A stretch of DNA of 64,000 nucleotides, taken from NCBI RefSeq assembly GCF_001517975.1, contig NZ_KQ950180.1:459853-523852 (forward strand). Direction: 5' to 3'. The notes below the pieces were generated by a model, which was given only the letters and a program-made list of their open reading frames with translations, made no database searches and was not told the origin of the DNA. A program made the position numbers and the translations under genes. Source of the DNA: Thermobifida cellulosilytica TB100. GTDB lineage: Bacteria > Actinomycetota > Actinomycetes > Streptosporangiales > Streptosporangiaceae. Positions 1 to 7,385 of this stretch are shown here, in pieces (position 1 is the first letter of the stretch; each line of letters opens with the position of its first letter).

Positions 1-499
1 GGTCGCCGACGACGGCGACGAGGTCGCCGGGCCTGGCCCCGTCGCGGCGGACCGGGGAGACGCCCTGTAGGTCGCCGAGCGCGGTGACGGCGATGGTGAG
101 GGTGTCGGAGGAGACGACGTCCCCGCCCACCACCGCGACGCCGGCGGCCGCGCACTCGGCGTGCAGCCCCTCGGTGAGCTCCTCCGCCCAGGCGGTGGGC
201 AGGTCGGCGGGGGCGGCGAAGCCGACGAGCAGCGCGGTGGGCCGGGCTCCCATGGCGGCGACGTCGGCGAGGTTCTGCGCGGCGGCCTTGTGCCCGACGT
301 CGCGCGCGCTGGACCAGTCCCGGCGGAAGTGCCGCCCCTCCACCAGCAGGTCGGTGGTGGCGACGACACGGCTGTCGGGCGCGGCGACGACGGCCGCGTC
401 GTCGCCGGGTCCGAGGAGCACGTCGTCGGTGAGGGGGCGGTTGGCGGTGACCCGGGCGATCAGTCCGAATTCGCCGAGGGTTCCAATGGTGCTCGACAC
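1..499 (-). CDS. thiL: Thiamine-monophosphate kinase, partial (C-terminus beyond left edge)
   Basis: ThiL phosphorylates thiamine monophosphate to thiamine diphosphate in the cytoplasm. The visible 166 residues are the N-terminal half: residues 30-36 read GPGDDAA, the ATP/Mg-binding acidic motif of the AIR synthase/ThiL superfamily, and residues 48-58 read TTDLLVEGRHF, typical of ThiL. The start is a GTG at 497-499 (VSSTIGTLGEFGLI); an upstream ATG in this frame is separated from it by a stop codon. The coding sequence is still open at base 1, so the gene is truncated by the window and not broken. It is divergent from the Lrp-like gene at 647. No TPP riboswitch is visible in the 147-bp gap. 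Confidence 0.9.
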   Translation of the reverse strand, partial: MSSTIGTLGEFGLIARVTANRPLTDDVLLGPGDDAAVVAAPDSRVVATTDLLVEGRHFRRDWSSARDVGHKAAAQNLADVAAMGARPTALLVGFAAPADLPTAWAEELTEGLHAECAAAGVAVVGGDVVSSDTLTIAVTALGDLQGVSPVRRDGARPGDLVAVVGD

Positions 500-646
500 A
501 GTTCTCAGGGTACGGTGGCGCTCCGGCACATTGGTCTAGACCCGCTCTCCGTCCGCCGGACGGGCGTCTCCCGCGGAACGGTCCGCGCGGGTCCCGCACG
601 CACGACAACCACACGCTCGAACGCAGAGTCGCGGAGGCTTCATCCC

Positions 647-886
647 ATGGTGCAGGCGTACATTCTGATCCAGACCGAGGTCGGCAGAGCCGCGCAGGTG
701 GCGGCGGACATCGCCGGAGTCGAAGGGGTCGTCCAGGTCGACGACGTCACCGGCCCCTACGATGTGATCGTGCGGGTGCAGGCCGAGGACGTGGACGCCC
801 TGGGACGTCTGGTCATCGCGCGGATCCAGCGGCTCGACGGCATCACCCGCACGCTGACCTGCCCGATCGTGAACCTGAAGTCCTGA
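647..886 (+). CDS. Stand-alone Lrp/AsnC ligand-binding (RAM) domain protein
   Basis: A 79-residue protein that is only the C-terminal Lrp/AsnC effector-binding domain (beta-alpha-beta-beta-alpha-beta, roughly residues 1-75), with no DNA-binding HTH. It starts MVQAYILIQTEVG and contains the characteristic VTGPYDVIVRVQAED and GITRTLTC segments. GGAGG at 634-638 precedes the ATG at good distance. Such proteins often form dimers or decamers that bind small molecules; the ligand here is unknown. It lies 12 bp upstream of the DUF3515 lipoprotein gene and is probably co-transcribed with it. The same Lrp-like/DUF3515/thiL neighbourhood is, from memory, conserved in other actinomycetes. Confidence 0.88.
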   Translation: MVQAYILIQTEVGRAAQVAADIAGVEGVVQVDDVTGPYDVIVRVQAEDVDALGRLVIARIQRLDGITRTLTCPIVNLKS

Positions 887-898
887 GCGTCTGGAGCC

Positions 899-1375
899 AT
901 GCCGATGCGACGTGCGGCCCGTGCGCTGTCCTGCGTCCCGGTGCTGGCGGTGGTGCTCGCGCTGGTGTCGGGGTGCGGCGCGGTCCGGATGGAGCCGCCG
1001 GAGCCCGACGCCCGGACCGCCGAGCTGTGCCGGGCGATGATGGCGCGGCTGCCCGAGACCCTCTACGAGCAGGAGCGCGTCGCCGTGGTGCCCGACTCCG
1101 AACTGGTGGCGGCCTGGGGCTCTCCGACGATCGCGGTGCGCTGCGGGGTGGAGCGGCCCGCGGGCCTGCGGCCCGACTCGCAACTGCTGTCGGTCAACGA
1201 CATCGCGTGGCTGCCGGAGCCCGCGGACTCGCCGACCCTGTTCACGGCGGTGGGCCGCGAGGCGTACGTGGAACTGACGCTGCCCGCCACCTACACGCCC
1301 TCCGGTGTGGCGCTGACCGTGCTCAGCGACCTGGTTGCGGAGGAGATCCCGGCACTGCCCCCCGGAAAGCTGTGA
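899..1375 (+). CDS. DUF3515 family lipoprotein
   Basis: A 158-residue secreted lipoprotein of unknown function. The first 26 residues form a signal peptide (MPMRRAARAL..., hydrophobic core, then a LVSGC-type lipobox with the Cys at about residue 26). The mature part carries conserved features of DUF3515: an early ELCRAMMARLP helix, an AVRCGVERP segment and a VNDIAWLPE segment near the middle. An alternative start two codons downstream (MRRAAR) is possible. It sits 12 bp after the Lrp-like gene and is convergent with the DUF3105 gene across a hairpin at 1383-1416. A role at the cell envelope is inferred from its lipobox and from its usual proximity to ddl. Confidence 0.85.
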   Translation: MPMRRAARALSCVPVLAVVLALVSGCGAVRMEPPEPDARTAELCRAMMARLPETLYEQERVAVVPDSELVAAWGSPTIAVRCGVERPAGLRPDSQLLSVNDIAWLPEPADSPTLFTAVGREAYVELTLPATYTPSGVALTVLSDLVAEEIPALPPGKL

Positions 1376-1382
1376 GGTGCGG

Positions 1383-1416
1383 CGGGCGCCGCGTCCCCGT
1401 CGGTCCGCGGCGCCCG
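1383..1416. terminator. Bidirectional hairpin terminator between convergent genes
   Basis: An 11-bp perfect stem (1383-1393 CGGGCGCCGCG, complement at 1406-1416) with a 12-nt loop, 7 bp past the DUF3515 stop and 36 bp past the stop of the converging DUF3105 gene. There is no U run, as is common in high-GC actinobacteria. Confidence 0.6.
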
Positions 1417-1451
1417 TCCTGGGTCCTCCCGCCCCGAGGGGCGGCCGGAGG

Positions 1452-2132
1452 CTACTCCTGCTCGCTCTGCTCCATGGTCTGCACGCCTCCCAGCAGGGTC
1501 TCCCACGCCTCGTCGGAGTCGGCGGTGGTGAGTCCGACCGCACCGGCGCAGGAGGCGCCCGGCTCGGGGGTCTGCGGGCCGCGCTCGTAGAGGCGCAGGA
1601 AGCGGCTCAGCCGGTCGTCGTCGGCGCTGTCCACGCCCAGTTGGACGCCCCAGGCCGAGGCGACGATGGGCGAGTCCATCTCGCCCTCGTAGGGGCTGAC
1701 CAGGATGTAGCTGCCCGGGGTGTAGAGCGCCGCCAGCTTCTCGACCTCCGCCTCGGGCAGGTCGGGCCGGTAGGTGATCCAGACCGCGCCGTGCTCCAGG
1801 GAGTGGACGGCGTGCACGTTCCGCAGGGGCGCGTCGTAGACTCCGCAGTTCTGCCATGCCGCGTGGTGGTCGCCGCCCACCGGGGGGCTCTGCTCGTAGG
1901 ACACGTCCTCGGTGACGTGCTGGCGTGTGAGCCCCGCGTACTCCTGGACGCCCTCGATGTTGCGGTTGCGGTAGTCGATGTAGAAGAGATAGCCGATGCC
2001 CCCCGCCACCAGGGCGATCACCGCGACGATGGTGGTGATTCTGATGATCTTGCGGTTGCGGGCCTCGCGTTCCCGCCGTGCACGCATCTCCAGCGCGACC
2101 TGGCGTCGCCGTTCCGCTGAACTCTTGCCCAC
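1452..2132 (-). CDS. DUF3105 family membrane-anchored protein
   Basis: A 226-residue protein of unknown function. The N-terminus is very basic (MGKSSAERRRQVALEMRARR...), followed by one transmembrane helix at about residues 31-50 and a long extracytoplasmic domain. Motifs typical of DUF3105 are PVGGDHHAAWQNCGVYDAPL and HSLEHGAVWITYRP; the His, Cys and Glu residues there could bind a metal, but that is inference. It is divergent from the DUF305 gene at 2232 across a 99-bp promoter region. DUF305 and DUF3105 genes are frequently neighbours in actinobacteria, which suggests a shared, possibly metal-related, function. Confidence 0.85.
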   Translation of the reverse strand: MGKSSAERRRQVALEMRARREREARNRKIIRITTIVAVIALVAGGIGYLFYIDYRNRNIEGVQEYAGLTRQHVTEDVSYEQSPPVGGDHHAAWQNCGVYDAPLRNVHAVHSLEHGAVWITYRPDLPEAEVEKLAALYTPGSYILVSPYEGEMDSPIVASAWGVQLGVDSADDDRLSRFLRLYERGPQTPEPGASCAGAVGLTTADSDEAWETLLGGVQTMEQSEQE

Positions 2133-2231
2133 CCGTGACTCCTAGTGGCTGACATCGGTTAAGACTGTAAGCATTGTCACTTATGCTCCCCAGGAGGAAC
2201 ATACGCACCAATCAACGCGATTCCCCTCAGG

Positions 2232-2897
2232 ATGGTTCCGTTGGATCACGAAGACGACGACAAGCCCGTAACGGCATCGCTACCGCGCGTGGTGCGACGC
2301 GTCCCGCTGGCGATCGTGGTGCTCCTGGTCGTGCTCGCCGCAACTGCCGGTTTCCTGGCCAGCCGCCCCCACCGGCCGCTGGACACCTCGGCCGACGCGG
2401 GTTTCCTGCGCGACATGGGCGCCCACCACGCCCAGGCGGTGGAGATGGCGCTGATCATCTACGACAAGTCCGAGGAGCCCCGGCTGAAGACGGTGGCCTA
2501 CGACATCGCCCTCACCCAGCAGGCGCAGATCGGGCGCATGGACGGCTGGCTGACCGCCTGGGACCTGCCCCTGCGCGGCTCCCAGCCGCCGATGGCCTGG
2601 ATGGCCGGGCACGACCACGGCGAGGGCGGCCGGGCGCCGGACCGGATGCCCGGGCTGGCCACGGACGAGCAGATGGCGCAGTTGCGCGAGTCCTCGGGTG
2701 TGGAGGCGGAGATCCTGTTCCTGCAACTGATGATCGAGCACCACAGGGGCGGGGTCGAGATGGCGGAGGCGGCGGTGCGGCTGGCCTCCGAGGAGGAGGT
2801 GGTCTCGCTGGCCCAGGGCATGATCGACGCCCAGCAGAGCGAGATCGACCTGATGAACGAGATGCTGGTGGCGCGCGGGGCCGAGCCGGTCGAGTAG
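2232..2897 (+). CDS. DUF305 family membrane-anchored protein
   Basis: A 221-residue protein with a short cytoplasmic N-terminus, one transmembrane or signal-anchor helix (about residues 25-45) and an all-helical extracytoplasmic ferritin-like fold. It has the twin DUF305 motifs FLRDMGAHHAQAVEMA and FLQLMIEHHRGGVEMA, whose paired His and Met residues are the likely metal ligands; an acidic/His-rich loop (GHDHGEGG) lies between them. The ATG at 2232 has only a weak CTCAGG just before it, while a strong AGGAGGA at 2192-2198 is about 34 nt upstream with no ATG, GTG or TTG suitably spaced in frame, so the exact start is uncertain. Confidence 0.85.
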   Translation: MVPLDHEDDDKPVTASLPRVVRRVPLAIVVLLVVLAATAGFLASRPHRPLDTSADAGFLRDMGAHHAQAVEMALIIYDKSEEPRLKTVAYDIALTQQAQIGRMDGWLTAWDLPLRGSQPPMAWMAGHDHGEGGRAPDRMPGLATDEQMAQLRESSGVEAEILFLQLMIEHHRGGVEMAEAAVRLASEEEVVSLAQGMIDAQQSEIDLMNEMLVARGAEPVE

Positions 2898-2979
2898 GGC
2901 TCCCCCGTCCGGCGGGCCGCGCCCCGCTGGACCACCCTCCCCCACGCTGTCGGACGTCCGCTGTGACAAGCGCCGCAAT

Positions 2980-3028
2980 CTACTACAAGCCGTAGAACTA
3001 CAAGTTGTAGTAGTACACTTTGTAGTAG
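2980..3028. promoter_or_regulatory. Cluster of BlaI/CopY-like TTGTAGTAG operator half-sites upstream of cydA
   Basis: Three exact copies of a 9-mer: CTACTACAA at 2980-2988 and TTGTAGTAG at 3005-3013 and 3020-3028. There is also a 15-bp palindrome ACTACAAGTTGTAGT at 2997-3011. The TACTACA/TGTAGTA half-site is the signature of BlaI/MecI/CopY winged-helix repressors. The cluster ends 38 bp before the cydA ATG and probably overlaps its promoter, so repression of the cytochrome bd operon by such a protein is a reasonable inference. No blaI-type gene lies in the window. Confidence 0.65.
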
Positions 3029-3066
3029 TTCCGGCCACGGGACCGTCCGGCTTTCGGGAGGGGCTT

Positions 3067-4521
3067 ATGGACGCACTCGATCTCGCACGGTGGCAGTTCG
3101 GAGTCACCACCGTCTACCACTTCCTGTTCGTCCCGTTGACGATCGGCCTGTCCGTCATCGTCGCCAGTTTGCAGACGGCCTGGTACCGCACCGGCAAGCA
3201 CGAGTACCTGCAGGCGACCAAGTTCTTCGGCAAGCTCTTCCTGATCAACTTCGCCATGGGCGTGGTCACCGGCATCGTGCAGGAGTTCCAGTTCGGCATG
3301 AACTGGAGCGAGTACTCGCGGTTCGTCGGCGACGTGTTCGGCGCCCCCCTGGCCATGGAGGCCCTGCTCGCCTTCTTCCTGGAGTCCACCTTCATCGGCC
3401 TGTGGATCTTCGGCTGGGACAAGCTGCCCCGCGGGGTCCACCTGGCCACCATCTGGGCCGCGGCCATCGGCACCAACCTGTCCGCCTACTTCATCCTCGC
3501 CGCCAACGCGTGGATGCGGCACCCGGTGGGCTTCGAGGTCGACCCCGAGACCGGCCGCGCCCAGCTCACCAGCATCTGGGCGGTGCTCTCCAACGACCAG
3601 GCGTGGTCGACCTACCTGCACACGGTCGCCGGGGCGTTCATCACGGCGGGCCTGTTCGTGGTCGCGGTCAGCGCCTTCAAGCTGATGCGCTCCCGCTTCC
3701 ACGGCGACACCGGCACCCCCGGCGAGACCCCCCACCCCGGCGAGGCCGGGCTGTTCCGCAAGACCCTGCGCGCCGGTCTGGCCGTCACCGCGATCGCCGG
3801 CGTGCTGGTCGCCCTCTCCGGCCACCACCAGGCCCAACTGATGGCCCAGTACGAGCCGATGAAGCTGGCCAGCGCCGAGGCGCTGTGGGAGGACGAGGAC
3901 GGCGCGGGCTTCTCGCTGTTCGCGGTCGGCGACGTGGTCGACGGACGCAACCACGTCAACGTCCAGATCCCCAACCTGCTCAGCTTCCTGGCCACCAACA
4001 GCCTCGACGGCAACGTCCAGGGCATCAACGACGTGCAGGAACGCTACGAGGACGCCTACGGCCCCGGCTCCTACGTGCCCAACGTCCCCGTCGTCTACTG
4101 GTCGTTCCGGCTGATGATGGGCCTGGGACTGGCCGGCGTCGCGGTGGCGGTCGCAGGGCTGTGGCTGACCCGCCGCGGCCGGCTTCCCGAGCAGCGCTGG
4201 CCGTACTGGGCGGCGATCCTCGCCCTGCCCGCCGCGCTGGCCGCCGACATCTGCGGCTGGATCCTCACCGAGATCGGACGCCAGCCCTGGACCGTCGTGG
4301 GCGAGCTGCTCACCGCGTCCAGCGTCTCGCCCGGCGTCTCCCTCACCGAGGTCGCCCTCTCGCTCAGCCTGTTCACCCTCGTCTACGGCGTGCTCGCGGT
4401 CGTCGAGGCCGGGCTGCTGTGGCGCTACGTCAAGGCGGGTCCCGCCCACGTCGTGCCGCCCAAGGACGACGACTCCGAGCAGGAGGACCGCGACACCCCC
4501 GTCCCCGCCTTCGTCTACTAG
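3067..4521 (+). CDS. cydA: Cytochrome bd ubiquinol/menaquinol oxidase subunit I
   Basis: A 484-residue integral membrane subunit that oxidises quinol and carries haems b558, b595 and d; with CydB it reduces O2 to water under low oxygen. About nine transmembrane helices are visible. His18 (in MDALDLARWQFGVTTVYHF) is the expected axial haem b595/d ligand at the extreme N-terminus, the block around GVVTGIVQEFQFGMNWSEYS is diagnostic, and the GRQPW motif lies in EIGRQPWTVVG. Length fits the short Q-loop type. AGGGGC precedes the ATG. It is first in the operon cydA-cydB-cydD-cydC, behind the TTGTAGTAG boxes at 2980-3028. Confidence 0.96.
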   Translation: MDALDLARWQFGVTTVYHFLFVPLTIGLSVIVASLQTAWYRTGKHEYLQATKFFGKLFLINFAMGVVTGIVQEFQFGMNWSEYSRFVGDVFGAPLAMEALLAFFLESTFIGLWIFGWDKLPRGVHLATIWAAAIGTNLSAYFILAANAWMRHPVGFEVDPETGRAQLTSIWAVLSNDQAWSTYLHTVAGAFITAGLFVVAVSAFKLMRSRFHGDTGTPGETPHPGEAGLFRKTLRAGLAVTAIAGVLVALSGHHQAQLMAQYEPMKLASAEALWEDEDGAGFSLFAVGDVVDGRNHVNVQIPNLLSFLATNSLDGNVQGINDVQERYEDAYGPGSYVPNVPVVYWSFRLMMGLGLAGVAVAVAGLWLTRRGRLPEQRWPYWAAILALPAALAADICGWILTEIGRQPWTVVGELLTASSVSPGVSLTEVALSLSLFTLVYGVLAVVEAGLLWRYVKAGPAHVVPPKDDDSEQEDRDTPVPAFVY

Positions 4522-4531
4522 GAGCCCGGCA

Positions 4532-5560
4532 ATGGATCTCGCAGTCATCTGGTTCACCGCCATCGCGGTGCTGTGGATCGGCTACTTCGTCCTGGAAGGG
4601 TTCGACTTCGGGGTGGGCGTCCTGCTGCCCTTCCTCGGCCGGACCAACACCGACCGCCGCGTCATGATCAACGCGATCGGACCGGTCTGGGACGGCAACG
4701 AGGTGTGGGTGCTCACCGCGGGAGGCGCGATGTTCGCCGCCTTCCCCGCCTGGTACGCCTCCCTGTTCAGCGGCTTCTACCTGCCGCTGCTGCTGGTCCT
4801 GCTCGCGCTGATCGTGCGCGGGGTGGCCTTCGAGTACCGCGGCAAGGTCGACGACGACCGCTGGCGCGCCCGCTGGGACCAGGCGATCTTCTGGGGCAGC
4901 GCCCTGCCCGCCCTGCTGTGGGGCGTCGCCTTCGCCAACATCGTGCGCGGCGTGCCCATGGACGCCGACCACATCGTCACCGCCTCCCTGCTCGACCTGC
5001 TCAACCCGTACGCGCTGCTCGGCGGGCTCACCACGCTGTCGCTGTTCACCCTGCACGGCGCGATGTTCCTCAGCCTCAAGACCGAGGGCGAGGTGCGGGA
5101 GCGGGCCCGCCGCGCGGTCCCGGCGGTCGCCCTGGTCGCGGTGCCCTCGGCCGCCGGGTTCCTGCTGTGGACCCAGGTCTCCTACGGCGCGGCGTGGACG
5201 CTGCCGCTGGTCGCGGTGGCCGCCGTCACGCTGGTCGCCGCCGTCACGCTGTCGCTGCGGGGCCGGGAGGGCTGGTCGTTCGCCGCGACCGCGACGACCA
5301 TCGCCGTGGCGACCGTGGTGCTGTTCGGCTCGCTGTTCCCGAACGTGCTGCCCTCCACCACCAACCCGCTGTACAGCCTGACCGTGGAGAACGCCTCCTC
5401 GGCCGACTACACGCTGACCGTGATGACGTGGGTGGCGGTGGTCTTCCTGCCTCTGGTGCTCGCCTACCAGAGCTGGACCTACTGGGTGTTCCGCAAGCGC
5501 GTCGCCCGGGAACACATCGAGCCGGCGCCCGCCTCCGCCGCGGGCGCACAGCACCCCTGA
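4532..5560 (+). CDS. cydB: Cytochrome bd oxidase subunit II
   Basis: A 342-residue integral membrane partner of CydA, 10 bp downstream of it, so translationally close-coupled. The N-terminus has the family signature WFTAIAVLWIGYFVLEGFDFGVG, followed by the conserved WDGNEVWVLTAGGAMFAAFP segment; about eight transmembrane helices follow. CydB stabilises the haem-bearing subunit and completes the quinol oxidase. The C-terminal stretch YQSWTYWVFRKRV is also typical. Start ATG 4532 is preceded by AGGAGCCCGGC. A 22-bp gap separates it from cydD. Confidence 0.96.
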   Translation: MDLAVIWFTAIAVLWIGYFVLEGFDFGVGVLLPFLGRTNTDRRVMINAIGPVWDGNEVWVLTAGGAMFAAFPAWYASLFSGFYLPLLLVLLALIVRGVAFEYRGKVDDDRWRARWDQAIFWGSALPALLWGVAFANIVRGVPMDADHIVTASLLDLLNPYALLGGLTTLSLFTLHGAMFLSLKTEGEVRERARRAVPAVALVAVPSAAGFLLWTQVSYGAAWTLPLVAVAAVTLVAAVTLSLRGREGWSFAATATTIAVATVVLFGSLFPNVLPSTTNPLYSLTVENASSADYTLTVMTWVAVVFLPLVLAYQSWTYWVFRKRVAREHIEPAPASAAGAQHP

Positions 5561-5582
5561 TCCGCAAAGGAAGAGGCACCGT

Positions 5583-7385
5583 ATGAAGCCCCTCGATCCC
5601 CGGCTGGTACGCACCGCCAGCGCGGTCCGCGTCCACCTCGCCGTGACCGTGCTGTGCGCGGCGGCCGTGACCGGACTGGTCCTGGCCCAGGCATGGCTCG
5701 TCGCACGGATCATCTCCGGCGCCGCCGCGGGCGAGGGGCTCGCCGAACTGTCCTGGGCGATCGCCGCCGTCGCCGCGGTCGCCCTGGGCCGGGCGGCGCT
5801 GTCCTACGGCACCGAGGCCGCCGCCCTGCACTCGGCGGCCCGCGCCAAGTCGCAGCTCCGCCGACGTCTGATCGCCCGCGTGACGGGCGTCGCGCTTCCC
5901 GGCTCCCCCGAACCGCCCCGGGGGGAGCCGGGCCGGGGACCGGTCTGGCTGGCAGCGCCGAGCGGCCCCGGAACAGGCGAGGGGGAGAGCACCCCGCGCG
6001 CCGGCGAACTGGCCACACTCGCCACCCGTGGCCTGGACGCGCTGGACGACTACTTCGCCCGGTACCTCCCGCAGTTGGTGCTCGCGGTGCTCGTCCCCCT
6101 CGCCGTACTGGCCGTCGTGGCCCGGGCCGACTGGATCTCGGCCCTCGTCGTCGCCCTGACCCTCCCCCTCATCCCGATCTTCATGGCGCTGGTCGGCTGG
6201 CACACCCAGGCCCGCACCCGGCGCCAGTGGCGGCTGCTGAACCGGCTGGGCGGCCACTTCCTGGACGTGGTGGAGGGCCTGCCCACCCTCGCGGTCTTCC
6301 GCCGCGCCAAGGCGCAGGCCGCCGTCATCCGCCGGATCACCGACGAGCACCGGCACGCCACCATGGGCACCCTGCGCATCGCGTTCCTGTCCGCGCTGGT
6401 GCTGGAGCTGCTGTCCACGATCGCGGTGGCGCTGGTCGCCGTCGAGATCGGCCTGCGCCTCATGTACGGCATGGTCGACTACCAGACCGCGCTGCTGGTG
6501 CTGATCCTCGCCCCCGAGGCGTACCTGCCGCTGCGCGAGGTGGGCGCCCGCTTCCACGCCAGCATGGAGGGGGTCGCCGCGGCCGAGCAGGTCTTCGCCG
6601 TCCTGGACGAGCGGCTCGACGCGGCCGCCGGACCGGACCCCGCACCGGAGCGGGAGACGTCCTCCCGCGCCCTGGTGCGCCCCTGCCGCGACGGCTGCGC
6701 CGCGCCCCGCCTCCGCCTGGACCGCGTCTCGCTGACCTACCCGGGACGCACCGTCCCCGCGCTGTCGGAGGTCTCCCTGGTGATCCGCCCCGGACAGCGC
6801 GTACTGCTCACCGGGCCCAGCGGATCGGGCAAGAGCTCCCTGCTGGCGCTGCTGCTCCGCTTCGTCAAACCCACCGGGGGCGAGATCCTCGTGGAACGGC
6901 CCAGCGGATCCGGGTCCGCGCCGCTGTCCCACATCCCCGCCGACCAGTGGCGCCGGCTCATCGCCTGGGTGCCCCAGCACCCCTACCTGTTCGACGACAC
7001 GGTCCTGGACAACATCCGGCTGGGCAAACCGGAGGCGAGCGTCGCCGAGGTGCGCCGCGCCGCCGAACTCGCCGAGGCGCACGACTTCGTCTCCACCCTG
7101 CCCCAGGGCTACGGCACCCGGCTCGGGGAGCGCGGCGCGCGGCTGTCCGCCGGACAGCGCCAGCGCATCGCCCTGGCCCGCGCCTTCCTGCGGGACGCGC
7201 CGATCGTGCTGCTGGACGAGCCCACCGCCCACCTCGACCCCGACAACGCCGCCGCCGTGCGCCGCGCCGTGGCCCGCCTGCTGGAGGGCCGCACCGGCGT
7301 CGTCGTCGCGCACGACAGCGGATGGTCGGAGCTGGTCGACGAGACCGTGCACATCACCGGCGGCCGGATCGGAGCCCCGCTATGA
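5583..7385 (+). CDS. cydD: Thiol reductant ABC exporter, CydD subunit
   Basis: A 600-residue half-size ABC exporter needed for assembly of cytochrome bd; the CydDC heterodimer exports glutathione/cysteine in E. coli and binds haem. Six transmembrane helices occupy roughly residues 20-330. The nucleotide-binding domain has Walker A GPSGSGKSS (about residues 413-421), signature LSAGQRQRI and Walker [21 protein letters not shown] precedes the ATG at 5583. The stop overlaps the cydC start (ATGA, 4 bp), so the two chains are translationally coupled. In several actinobacteria cydD and cydC are fused; here they are separate. Confidence 0.94.
   Translation: MKPLDPRLVRTASAVRVHLAVTVLCAAAVTGLVLAQAWLVARIISGAAAGEGLAELSWAIAAVAAVALGRAALSYGTEAAALHSAARAKSQLRRRLIARVTGVALPGSPEPPRGEPGRGPVWLAAPSGPGTGEGESTPRAGELATLATRGLDALDDYFARYLPQLVLAVLVPLAVLAVVARADWISALVVALTLPLIPIFMALVGWHTQARTRRQWRLLNRLGGHFLDVVEGLPTLAVFRRAKAQAAVIRRITDEHRHATMGTLRIAFLSALVLELLSTIAVALVAVEIGLRLMYGMVDYQTALLVLILAPEAYLPLREVGARFHASMEGVAAAEQVFAVLDERLDAAAGPDPAPERETSSRALVRPCRDGCAAPRLRLDRVSLTYPGRTVPALSEVSLVIRPGQRVLLTGPSGSGKSSLLALLLRFVKPTGGEILVERPSGSGSAPLSHIPADQWRRLIAWVPQHPYLFDDTVLDNIRLGKPEASVAEVRRAAELAEAHDFVSTLPQGYGTRLGERGARLSAGQRQRIALARAFLRDAPIVLLDEPTAHLDPDNAAAVRRAVARLLEGRTGVVVAHDSGWSELVDETVHITGGRIGAPL

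Noticed and set aside
500-646. TPP riboswitch between thiL and the Lrp-like gene
   Set aside because: No TPP-aptamer consensus (CUGAGA or ACCUGAUC-like segments) is present in the 147 bp.
7382-7385. cydD and cydC as one fused gene
   Set aside because: A frame continues through both, but cydD has its own stop at 7383-7385 in a different frame and cydC an ATG overlapping it (ATGA); each chain carries a complete set of ABC motifs.
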